DNA from: Trileptium ribeirensis
Lineage: Eukaryota; Nematoda; Enoplea; Enoplida; Thoracostomopsidae
Length of the DNA: 64,000 nucleotides
NCBI GenBank assembly: GCA_030248225.1
Contig: JASANE010017555.1
Span: forward strand, 124,001 to 188,000
Direction of reading: 5' to 3'
In this document: piece after piece, positions 12,177-23,700 of the stretch
Numbering within the stretch: the stretch's first letter is position 1
Layout of the letters: every line of letters begins with the position of its first letter
The notes under the pieces: generated by a model
Seen by the model: only the letters and a program-made list of their open reading frames with translations
Told to the model about the DNA's origin: nothing
The model's database searches: none
Made by a program: the position numbers and the translations under genes

Positions 12177-13947
12177 GATTCCTTTGAGCCGTTTCTTTTG
12201 CTGGCTGATCGGTGTTGTCATGTGTTTCTTTTTCATTGTTTGTGCTACGACTTGCTGCCACTTTAGTGGTGCTCGCAGAATCTCCGCTAAGCGTTCCCAT
12301 GCTGGTGGTGAATCGGCGATTGAAATTATGAGTTTCTTCTTTGAACTGATCCAAGAAATTCAAAATGTATGCTGGATATGATCGCATTGGTAACTGTTGG
12401 GAGTATAGCAGGCTACCCGGAGTCCCAGGGCCTAATATTTACAATTTTTGATTTAAAAATCTCTTCCCAAAACTGCTGACGAACTTGTACTTCGCCTTGT
12501 CGCAGTTCAATGAGCAAACGCCGGCACATTGTCGATCAACTTGCGGCAATTTGTCATCGGGTTTCGCAAAGCCACCAAGGTGATGAACACTGATCACGAT
12601 AGATATTTGCTTATGCCATTTTGATTAAACGTTCCCCTATTTGAGCACACGTGCCGTCTTTTAGGACGAAACATATTGTTGGTTATCCATCGATATTTGA
12701 TCACCCTTGACGCACAACGTCTTATCGACGACTTTACGCCATCGTTCCTCAGTTTCTAGTTGTTCATCTGTCAACGGCCATAATTTTTTATGTTTAATCT
12801 TATAAAGATCGATGGAATACATTGCGATCCTTGGTGTAGCCAAATAAAAGCTCTACTTGCAATTGTATGTAAAAGCCGGCTGCTATGTAATCTAGTCTTC
12901 GTATATGTTAATTAATATGACGTGTTCATCGCGTTCGATTTCTGGCGTTCGTGCGATATCGTTGAGTATTTTTGTCGATTTGAGTGCACATGACAGAATG
13001 TTAGTTGCTATTCTAATCAGGATTGGAAAAAAAGAAGCGTATCGATAACACAATAATGAACAAAGCGAAGCTGCAATTGCACATTGTCGTTGTGGTATCT
13101 GCAATCCTGAAATATATATTTTGTGGCGATTGCGCTGTGTCCTTTGCAACTCCGCAGGATAATTGCAGGAAATCTTCCAAGCTGTTCGTTTCCTGTGCAC
13201 GATAATCGAGAATTGAGTGACGGAGCGAGAATATATCGATCTCGCTTCGTTCGGATGGCATCGTTTAACCGCGCCGTCCCAATGACACTTCTCATATCCG
13301 TATGTCTGCATCCTCATCGAGCCATAACGTTGTAATGTCCGGCGTTCGCTTAATCGCGTTCAGCAATCACCCTGCGTACTTGGCTGCGTTGATAATCGCT
13401 GTCACTTCGCCCACCGCGATTAGCGTAGGGATGCTTGTGAGGTTTTTATCCACCTTTCTGATATTTGTCGCCGGGTTTGTAAAGAATTCCGCATGTACCA
13501 AGTTGATTACATCTTCTGGAATCCTTAATCGTTTGAGGGCATTGTCAGCTGTTGCTCTTGAACCTGGGTTTTCGCGCTCTTGCTCCGTAATTGTCCGCCT
13601 TCGGCACCGATGGACAGTATCTTGATGTCGGTCTAATTATTGGCGAACTTAACGAATCGCTCCGCTGCCATTATCGTTTCCACAATGATGGTATAGCGGC
13701 CTTTTACTAAGTCGAGTCGGAATTTGGTGCATATAGGCAGCCATAATTTCCAGAATCGAGTCGGATGCTTTACTGATGGAGGGAGCCTGGGGGCATCACA
13801 TGGAGGTAGCCGCTGTGACCCTGGGAGGACTTCCTCTCGCCTATTGAGAGGCCAGCTTCCTAGTAGCGTTATATTGTATGAAACCGTAGCACTAGAGACG
13901 TGTTTCTTTATAAATGGCGATGTTTTCGTATTTCTTTTTAGTAACAC
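12177..13947 (-). pseudogene. Unidentified decayed coding relic, several minus-strand frame pieces
   Basis: On the minus strand a chain of open pieces in changing frames covers about 13950 to 12180. One piece runs from MAAERFVKFANN (near 13635-13675) into TDIKILSIGAEGGQLRSKSA. Another, in a shifted frame near 13360-13590, contains NALKRLRIPEDVINLVHAEF and later VGEVTAIINAAKYAG. A third (12661-12843) contains KHKKLWPLTDEQLETEERW, and a fourth (12166-12387) contains NFLDQFKEETHNFNRRF. Amino-acid composition looks protein-like, but stops and frameshifts separate the pieces. I do not recognise the family; it may be an old retroelement ORF or a dead gene. The antisense + strand frames here are probably shadows. 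Confidence 0.35.
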
Positions 13948-14556
13948 ATGTTAGCACTGTGATCAAGATCGTTGTTTGACTATTCATTGATTTAGCAGTT
14001 TGTTGGTCATTCGTTTATGTATAAGCCATACTACACCAACACCAAGCCTATTATAGACAAGCTGAACTGTTAATATATTTGTTTATATGTATACCATGGT
14101 CAAGTCGCGTTATACTGTATGAAGTTATCATTCGTATAGCGTCTTTGAAAACAAGTATCGAAAGATAGATAAGTGATGAGCTGAAGTATTGAAATTTGGC
14201 CAGTCAAGTAGTGGCGTTTTTCCGCAGCCCAAGTTAGAAGTTTTAATTCTCTCCCGCAATACTGTTCACATAACTTGCTAGTTAATTATGTCCGCCTTTC
14301 CCATCTGATGTTTCTGTTCTGAAGAATTGAACAACACGCATTCGTAGTTATAATGTATATTGTGTATGTGTGCTTTGGTCAGTGGCTAAAAATTCACGGT
14401 GGAGTTTGTTTATAATGAATGCGCGTATAGTGAAAATCTTGTTACTGTGAAAATGTGCGTTTGGTTTTATCTAAATTGTGTTTTTCAAAATAAAGGTGGT
14501 AAAAATTCTTTATATATGGCGCATTTTTAATTCGTCCCAAGCGCGCTCTGCTGTTC
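13948..14556. other. Region upstream of malectin
   Basis: No gene is supported. The part from about 14415 to 14543 resembles a segment just 3' of the malectin stop (37641-37787): both contain TGAATGCGC, TAGTGAAAA, CTGTTAC-like words in order and end with TTCGTC(C/T)CAAGCG. Confidence 0.4.
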
Positions 14557-14564
14557 TATAAAAG
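14557..14564 (+). promoter_or_regulatory. Possible TATA box of malectin
   Basis: TATAAAAG lies 95 bp upstream of the proposed malectin start codon. A transcript start about 25-30 bp further would give a short 5' leader of about 70 nt. Placement is inferred from the motif only. Confidence 0.4.
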
Positions 14565-14625
14565 TTTACTTTTTCAGCGTCTATTTTAATAACAGTTATT
14601 ATTGTGTGGGCCGTAAAACAAGTGG

Positions 14626-14640
14626 ATGATTATTGTATAG
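14626..14640 (+). promoter_or_regulatory. Four-codon upstream ORF in the malectin leader
   Basis: An ATG followed by ATT, ATT, GTA and TAG ends 18 bp before the proposed malectin ATG. If the leader starts near 14587 it is transcribed and could lower initiation at the main start. Confidence 0.35.
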
Positions 14641-14658
14641 TAGGCGACAGGAATTGGA

Positions 14659-14767
14659 ATGTTTGGCGCTGGTTTGCTGAAGAAAAGATTTTTTTGTTTG
14701 CTACTAAATTTTGTCAACGTTCGCTGCGTTGCCGCAATAGGACAGATCATCGACGCTATCAATGCAG
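14659..14767 (+). CDS. MLEC: Malectin coding exon 1 (signal peptide and AINAG)
   Basis: ATG at 14659, then a basic stretch KKR, a hydrophobic core and ...[11 protein letters not shown], ending in phase 1 at a CAG|GTTAGA donor. The split glycine codon is completed by GT at the start of exon 2, giving the family signature NAGG. Another frame is also open through this DNA (14604-14798), but it makes neither a signal peptide nor a valid join. Confidence 0.85.
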
Positions 14768-17700
14768 GTTAGAAGGAAGTAGCTATAATAGATTATAAAA
14801 CTTGGAAAATTAATCATATATATATATATTTATTGAATGCTGAGTGTAATGAGTGAAACGAACGGAGCGAAAAATTCTTACTAGCCATGACAGTGGTGAA
14901 CTTTACCAATGCCCGTTATTGATTATTCATAACGCAGTGTAACGCAGTGAAGATTATGTGTTGCAGGGGTGAAAGCTTTAAATTCTGTATGTGTGTTATC
15001 GGCCATAACACAGGAACGACCTAACCGATTTTCATGATCTTTGGCTCATTCTAACCGACTGGTGCATGGTCTCGTAATCATGAAAGGAGTTGATCATAAT
15101 CTACCGACTGGTGCATGGTCTTGTAGATATTCCCTTATCACGCTTCTTCGGAACTGCACCCGACATGCGCCTTCGAGGTCACCCTTACAAGTTGCGAACG
15201 CGTCTGGCACACCGGCTTGACTGCGCGATTCTCATTCGCATATCGAGCTGTAGATAGCTGGAATCATCTGGAGACGCCCAGATCGTAGCGATCCCGAATA
15301 TAGTAGACATTTTCAGAAAACTACTTCATGACTCTGCATCGCTACCACGCCTGTGAAATATCCGATTCTGCTGGCATCTCGCTTTGCAAAATGAACGATC
15401 AAAAAATTTCACACAAGCCAAATATCGGCTTGGTAATACCATTGATGTCCATGCCCGAATGGAAAAGGCAACCAGTCAAGCAGAGTTCTGGCAGTACCAT
15501 TCAGGGTATGGATCACTGAGCATCTCCTAAATTTATATCAAATAGCCAATATCTAAGTAAAATTGAGTTAGTTTAGTAGAAAAAATCTTCTATATAGTGA
15601 GGTGGTCGAAAAAAATCGCAAAATGGGTTGAATTTAGTATTGGTCCGGGACTAACCAATACAGTAAAATAAAGTGCATACATATAAAGAACTAGCATAAC
15701 CAATAGTAATATAAGCTAAATATTCTTACCATTATGACAATTCGTCTTGCATCCACGCTGACAACTCGCGATTTTTTTACCCCCGGAAATGTAAAAAAAT
15801 CGCAGCTGTGGGCAAAAACGTCGCACGATGTTGAATCGACAGAGTCGGTAAATTTAGCTGTTGAACATGTTTTGACGGTAGGCAGCGTAATACGTAGATG
15901 CGAAATTTAGAGCAGGAAGCCATTTATGTACTAGCAAATGTTGATTGTCAAACACAAATAGCCATAAAATTAAATCAGCAGAGAATTACAATTATTGAAA
16001 TGTTAGTAAATTATTATAGAATTGTAGCCGTCATTTAGTGACAATAAAAATTATTATTAAAATAATGTTATATTAATTTTGTTATGAGTTTGTTAAATTG
16101 CTTTTAGCGCTTTAATCAGTTGAAGAATTTCAGTTTTTTTATGTCGTTGTACCGCTGTTTAACGAGATGGTCTTCAGCGAACTTGAAGCCCTTACCCGCT
16201 ACAGTTTCTGCTGGTCTAACCGGACCGAAAAAGACTGTACTAATTGGCTTTTCTTCAATATCCTTATTTGGGAAATCGTAAAACCAATCTACCTTATAGC
16301 GAAGGAAGTCAAACTCCACAACAGAACCACCATCTATGTCTAGCCCAGAAATTTTTAGCAATTGTCCCCAGTAATAACCTTCGGTGTAGTAAACAGCGTA
16401 ATAAAGGCCCTTCTTGTCGTCTAAAATTCCAGACTGAACTTCATCCAAGATAACTGTCATAACAGTACTGGAATTGGCTGCCTCGAGATGACGAAGCGTT
16501 AGTCCAGTGCTAGTGCATTTTCGTGGCTCTTGGTTGAAGTTTGGAGGCTCATAATCAGCGTCATCAGGATCGCTCTCGCTCGATGAGATTGCCATGGCAC
16601 GTCTCTTTTGCCTTTTGAATTTTATTGATTTCTTCTCCGCTGTTGGAGCTGGCTTCTTAGCCTTCAACGATTCAAGAAACTCTGGCTCGGTAATAACGCG
16701 CCCGTAACAATCTATTTTTCTGCGTTTTACCGGATCACCTCTAGCCGTTGGACCCTTGATCTTGTTCAGAACAGCTGTTTGAAACGGAGAGATTAATGAC
16801 GTTACTGACGTATTCGCCGAACTAGGTGTTGTTTCCAAGGGTGGAATATCAACCGTATCCACAAGCGTCCATGCTGGGATCCACATTTTTCCCACTGGTG
16901 GACTGCACGGTATTGGGCCAAGACGCCTTGTTATATCTGAACTGCCAGGACACAACTGAGCCAACACTCCCGACGTATTGTAAGCAGCGGTAGTGTTAAT
17001 ATCACAAATGGTATTTGATCCCATTACGGTTCGAACGCTTACTCCAGAAGTTTGTTTGAATGATGCGAATCTTTGAGGACTTGTTAATTTTGGAGTACTG
17101 TGCGATGTCGCCACGCTCTTCATTGGCGATTTCCGTTTCGTGGACGTCTTAACAGGCGATTTAGGAACGGTTGCGTTTTCATTCGCTTCCTCCGGGTACG
17201 TTGTAACTAGGTTTGTACCGGATACCGGATATTCGGTTCCCAATATCCGGCCGGATAACCGGATACCGGTTACCGGATATGTGGTGCAACTGTCATCTAT
17301 CATAGAAAAATAGAAATATGACCGACGTACACTATTATCTCGCCATTTGTTTTAGAATTTAGAGTTTATCTGACTAGCGTTGCGATGTCCAGTGCATCTG
17401 TGATTTGGAAATATTTTACGGTAGCAAATCCTACCGATATTAATGCGAAATGCAACACCTGCGGGAAATATATCTCCAGGGGTGGGAAGACACCCAAAGA
17501 TTTCGGAACAAGTGGACTCAGAAATCATTTGAAGCAGCATCCCGCGGTGTCAGCAGAATTCGAGACTCAGTCAAAAGACGCGGCGAGAGGGCGCCAGGAT
17601 GATAAAGAGCGGCCGAGCTCGATCACTGTGAAAGAGAAAAAGCAGCAAACACTGGAGCAGATGGCTTACCGGGTGAAGTGGGACATCAACAGTGAAAAAG

Positions 17701-20700
17701 CACAACAGATTCATGTGCGAATTGGGGAGATGATAGCCGGCGACTGTCAGCCAATTGCGATGGTGGAAGATATTGGGTTTAGCCGGCTGCAGCAGCTGCT
17801 TGAGCCGCGATACAGTATACAAAGCCGAAAATATTTCAGCGAAACCGTTATCCCCAAAATTCACGACAAAGTGACTGCAAACACATTAGAAGCTTGTTGG
17901 GTAGCTGTGATAGCATCAGTTTCACATCCGACATCTGGACATCCAGCGTCAACAACGACGCTTTCATTAGCCTTACAGCACACGTAATATCGGTCGATTT
18001 CAGGCAAATCAGCATAGTACTGCATACCCGCCATTTTCCCGGAGGACATAGTGCTGACAGGATTGCGCAGAGCATTACCGCAATGATGGCTGAGTGGGAT
18101 ATCACGCAATGTGTGTGCTTTGTGACGGATAACGGGCCAAACATCGTCAAGGCAATCAGTGTGATGGAGCACACGCAGGTCCCCTGCGCTGCCCACACAC
18201 TACAGTTATGTGTAAATGACGCAATAACGTCCCAACGAGTCGTTTCGGACATTATTGCCGTGGGCCGGAAAATTGTGGGGCATTTCAGTCATTCTGCCAA
18301 GGCCTGCGACAAACTATCCGAAATACAGAAGCAGCTGGAAATGCCAGTGAAGAAATTTATGCAAGATGTTCAGACGCGTTGGAATTCCACGTACTACGTG
18401 CTCGACAGCCTACAGGAGCAGAAACACGCTCTTGCTCTGTATTCAACCGATACAGCCATCGACACCTTGTCCGGGCTTCAATGGGATATTCTTACAAAGG
18501 CGGTAGAAATTTTGCGACCATGTGAAGAAGTCAGTAGAAAGCTGTGCCTGGGCAGCGCAACCTTGTCAATGGTGGTGCCACTATGTCGCGGGTTGGTACG
18601 ATGCTTGCGAGGTCTTCCCGATAGTGGAGTGGGAACAATGAAATACTCTCGCCGTGATTTTCAACTTCGCGGCGTACGCGCCGAAGTCAGTGTGACTTTG
18701 TGTGACGGGAGCAGCAAGTCGGCCGTGACGCGCTTTGGGAAACTAAACGGGTTAAAACTGTGACCTTCTTGAGGTGGAACGAACTGTCAGACGCCGGAAG
18801 GCCGTTTGAACCAACAGAGATCGACAAATTTCTGGTGTCATCAAACACACCGATGTACTTGTGCGTTCTTGGTACTTCTCTGAATGACCAAGCCGCAAGC
18901 TTGTGTGTCCCCAATGACCTTTCTCAAACGTAGTCCAGCAAGCATGATGCTGCATATATATGCATGCAGAAAGAAGCTCAATGCTGCCATTCGTTCGGTG
19001 TTTCATAAAACCAAACTTTCACTTTGCTGTATTTTGCAAATATCCGGTATCCGGCCGGATACCGGATATGCCTTATCCGGCCGGATACCGGATATCCGGT
19101 ACAACCCTAGTTGTAACATCCTTTGGCTTACCTTGAGCTTGCCATTCTCGATATTTTACCAGTAGTTCAGTATTAAGTTTGTTGCACGGATATTTCGTTT
19201 CGTCAACTGGATACATTCCTGTTGCTTCAAAGCCCTTCTTTATGTTTTCTTTGCTCATGCCTTTTGGCCATATTTCGCCGATAAGATTAACAAAGTGAGG
19301 TTTTTTAATAGTCTCGTTAGGCCCAAATTCCATTACAAAATTGGCCAGAGCAGTTTCCCAGTGTGTTTTTAGGGGACCAAAGCACGCCTTGTCAAGAGGC
19401 TGCTGTAAACTCGTGGTGTGTGGAGGGAGCTTAACTAGAATAATGTCCTCCTCTACTGCTTTCTCGATAATTGCAATTGTTACATGTGTCATATGACCAT
19501 CAAAAAGCAATAGTAATGGTTGACGGGGTACCTTTTTTACAAATAAACAAAACCAGTCGTAGAAAACTTCGGACGTCATCCATCCGTTTTCGGTTACTCC
19601 GTACCAGGTATCTGGAAGAGCATTATGACCGCGCCAAGTTGACTGCATATTTTTTCCTTTAAAAATAATCAAAGGATCCATGGCATCACCTGCAGCATTG
19701 CAGACGGCTAGAACTGTAGTATTTTCGCGGTTAGCTCCAGGAGTAACACGGTACACCATCCTACCTTTTTCTGCAATGATTTTGCATTTCGAGGGATCAG
19801 TGGGGAACCCTGATTCGTCACAATTATACATTTGATCCGGTTCGAATTCAGTCGTCCTGGACTTAACAAAGCAATAAAATTCAAATATAATAAATGGATT
19901 TGTTATGGCTGAATAGCGAGCTAGAGATATAGTACTTGGTCGTTTTAGCCCGAGGCTGTGCCGCTTGAAAAACGCTCTCAGCCAATCCGGACCCGGGATG
20001 CCGCCTTTAAACATTGGGCATTCAATGTCATTGTCTCGTATAAAATCAGCAACACAGATTGCGATGAACGTCTTAGTTGGTGGGAATCCTGCTTCTCCCA
20101 TTTGTTTAATGCACTCTGCGATGTGAACCTCATATTGTTCCAGGACCGGCTTTCGTCCTTGTACGCCGATGCCTACACCCTGATCCCGTACAGCTAGGCG
20201 CAGCGTAAATTCAGACATATGGTATTTTTGTGCGGCACCTCTAATGATGTTTATTTTATTATCGACTTCAGATATTGCAGCAATAATTGACTCTTCAGTC
20301 CACAATTTATCCTTTTTAGTGTATTTCTTAACCATGTTTATTACTTAGTTACTAATATAAATGTAAAGAACTGAAAATCTGAGAAACTATTGGATTAACG
20401 CAGTAGTCTGCATACGATTTTTTACCCCATGTCGAAAAATTGGATGGGGTAAAAAATCGCATGCTGGTTTGCATCCGTCACAAGGTGTATTTGGATCTCG
20501 ATGGCACCTAATACTAATGCAGTGTCCCGTAGTGCCAAATATTGAAAATATATATTTTATTATGTATTCTTTAGGTTGCAAGATTAAAGTTAGTAATATT
20601 GCTGTAAAAGTTAATTTGGCTTAAAACTTGGTACTCAAAACAAAATACTGCGCATTATACAGAACTTGGCTATAAACTCAAACCAATGTATTTGGAGTCT

Positions 20701-23700
20701 TCGAAAGCGTTTCTAGACGTACACCATTACTCCTTATCACCAAAATATGCGCAGTTCATTTCGTAGGACCTGCGATTTTTTCCCCTCATATCTGAACTGC
20801 GATTTATTTTCACCACCTGACTATAACTATGTATATAATGCTTTGCTACGGGGTTCTCCTATATTGTAGGATCTTGACCAAACCGGGTACAAAATGGTTC
20901 CATGAGAACCATCATGCACGAAAATGGCAATATATCCACAACCACTCTAGCTATTTAAATATTTTGTGCCCATTTTGTAGAGCTTTTCATCCTCTGTCTA
21001 GCTGCTATTGTCATTAATTAAGCTCCAGGTTGGATCAAGAATGGTTTGTCATTGGGCCATGGGACTCAAAAATACTCGAAAATATGTTTTTCGAGTATAA
21101 AATCGTAGTCGAATTAGGTTATTCTGAGCATAAAATCGGTTGGAATTTTTCAACACTTAAGATTAGTGATAAAGTCATTATAAATTTGACAATAAAGTTG
21201 TAGTGTCAGTTAGGAATTTTACTAGCATTTCTGTTACATGGTGGCGCGCCTCTGGCTTTGTAGTTTTTCCGACAGTTCAACAGTTGTGTACATGTCTTGG
21301 GGAAGAGAATGAAAACTGTTGTTTAGCTTATGTGGATTGGCACTCGGGCGATTAATGTAGGATTGTCAGCATATTACAATGATCATTTCATGGTTTAATT
21401 TCCTAATTACAGTCGTTACCCATAGTCTGATGTTTCAAATATAACGTTGACATAAGTTCAAAAAACTTTCGTTGGCTTACTAATTATGACGAAAATAACC
21501 GGTTTCATCGTCCAAAGCTAGCACACAATTCTCGCTTACTAATTATGACGAAAATAACGGGTTTCATCGTCCAAAGTTAGCGCACAGTTCTCGCTTACTA
21601 CTTCTGACGAAAATAACGGGTTTCATCGTCCAAAGTTAGCGCACAGTTCTCGCTTACTAATTATGACGAAAATAACGGGTTTCATCGTCCAAAGCTAGCA
21701 CACAGTTCTCGCTTACTAATTATGATGAAAATAACCGGTTTCATCGTCCAAAGTTAGCACACAGTTCTCGCTTACTAATTATGACGAAAATAACCGGTTT
21801 CATCTTCCAAAGTTAGCACATAGTTCTCGCTTACTAATTATGACGAAAATAACCGGTTTCATCTTCCAAAGTTAGCACATAGTTCTCGCTTATTAACTAT
21901 GACGACAATAACCGGTTTCATCGTCCAAAGTTAGCGCACAGTTCTCGCTTACTACTTATGACGAAAATAACGGGTTTCATCGTCCAAAGTTAGCACACAG
22001 TTCGCTGAAACTAGTAAAATGTTGTTGATGTCTTCTGTTGTTGTTTCACAGAACTTTGTAGAGACAGTCTGTAGTTTATTTGGTGTCACCATAGGTTTGA
22101 AATGAATAATAATACTGACAAGATAATGAAGTGGCCGAGGAATATACATAGTAATAAAATAAGTTATGTGCTATATGGATATGCTGGATGGATGGTGCAA
22201 CAACCATCCCCAGGTGGGCTTGCGTCCTTGCCTTTGAAAAAGGGAAGACGAGTAGTTGGAAATTGTGCACCTAACTATGTTGTTTGCGCTGTTATAATCA
22301 CTTCCCGGTCTAAAATTCGGAAAAACTGACACAAATTAGAAACATATTTAGTTTGGCCGTATGGACTTCCGCGGCAATTTTAAGACACAACTCTTTCGAG
22401 AAAAATTGGTTACAAAATGGAAAATATCAAGATTGATCTCTCTGATAACTATAAATTTACTATTTCAGCAGCCGGTTTCAAGTTATATATAAGGTAAAGA
22501 CTACCCTAAACTAGTGTTGGACGCGGCGAGATGAAACAATTAGTGTGCTCAGCTTGCGATGATTCGAAGATTTCCAATTATCTTTGTTCGCTAGATGTCT
22601 TTAAAGTCTCAGTAGACAATATAATAGTATATACATCAAAGGCATGTTGCGACTATCTTTACGTGAAATGAGATCGGAAATGCTCAAACTTTGGTTCCAT
22701 AAATTGTTGACCTTTAGGTATCTTTTTAATTTTAGACGTATACAGTGGTCTATATTGGGTTTTCCGCTTTTAGCTTCTTATTGGCGATTGAAGGAAGAAA
22801 CAAAAATTCATATGGACTTGAAACGTGTGGGAAAATACCATCATTTCTGCGTAATATATTTGTATGTTATATATATTGCTATATTTTCATGCTACGGAAG
22901 CTCAGTTTTGGTTATATAAATAACTCATTGACACATTTTTGCTTCGTTACCTCTCGACGCACTATTAACTATTTTATATACACATATTGTACGTACCCCA
23001 TAATTATACACATATAGCATAATTAAGAGACATATATCATATACATATTATAACATAATTATTATTGTAAATAATTTGAGTTTATAACCATCGTAACAGA
23101 TAATTGGCTTGCGGCAACGAAGCTTGCACAGCGGTGATGCGTCTTTGTTCCTTAGATATCGGTTCTTTTAATTATTATGATGCAGAAGTCACAGTGTTGG
23201 ATCGAATTATGAACCACAAGCGGGGCTTTGGGCCGTCGTTTGACATGTTATTTTCAACAGTCAATATGGTGACGGTCTATGTTGCTCAGGTTAGATCAAG
23301 TAAGTTGTTTGTGTTGCTTGCCATTTAGTTTAACTGTGGGTATTACGTCTTTACATCGTTCTATTCTATTATAGGTGGCCATGAGCACGTAGATGTGCAC
23401 GGAATCCATTATCGTTCGGATCCTTTAGACGGACGCGTTGGCTTTGCATCTGATCATGGACGTCGATTTATTATTGGCCGCGTTGAACCATCGGACCTTA
23501 TATTGTATCAAACGGAGCGATATGGCCTTCAGTCATTCGAGTATATCGTTAATTTGCCGCGCGACGTAGATGCCGATTATGTGCTAGTTCTAAAGTTTTC
23601 GGAAGTTTATTTTGCTGCTGCGAAACAGAAGGTTCGTTAAGCAGCTGAATTATTACTGTAAGCTTATTCATCATCCTCTGTTTAATATTGGTGCTCATCA

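Larger units (their letters stand above)
16116..20335 (-). pseudogene. Tigger/pogo transposase with long C-terminal extension, interrupted by hAT
   Basis: Two minus-strand pieces, 19114-20335 and 16116-17199, meet in the same frame at the hAT target site; together they make 769 codons without a stop. Order: psq-type helix-turn-helix (about residues 10-55), CENP-B-type DNA-binding domain (60-130), DDE_1 endonuclease with acidic residues D173 (YNCDESGF), D279 (LLFDGHMTH) and D315 ([13 protein letters not shown]), then [11 protein letters not shown]. The last 360 residues are basic and Ser/Thr-Pro rich with a KRKSP motif, then a compact segment with [16 protein letters not shown] and VFFGPVRP. 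The catalytic set is intact, so the only visible lesion is the insertion. Start: ATG at 20335, about 490 bp inside the right TIR. Confidence 0.92.
15597..20821 (-). mobile_element. Tigger/pogo-like DNA transposon, split by a nested hAT
   Basis: The terminal inverted repeats are GTGAGGTGGTCGAAAAAAAT at 15597 and, read from the other side, GTCAGGTGGTGAAAATAAAT ending at 20821. They are followed by ATCGCA and flanked by a TA dinucleotide on each side (15595-15596 and 20822-20823), the target duplication expected for pogo/Tigger. Subterminal GCGATTTTTT words recur in both orientations near 15768-15800, 20415-20465 and 20771. The transposase is on the minus strand. Without the nested hAT the element would be about 3.3 kb. 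Confidence 0.88.

Noticed and set aside
17571..18252. Minus-strand frames across the hAT transposase
   Set aside because: They are antisense shadows of a well-recognised transposase on the + strand.
22644..23328. Membrane-protein-like frames before malectin exon 2
   Set aside because: Hydrophobicity is explained by T-rich DNA; no splice join to exon 2 and no match to malectin.
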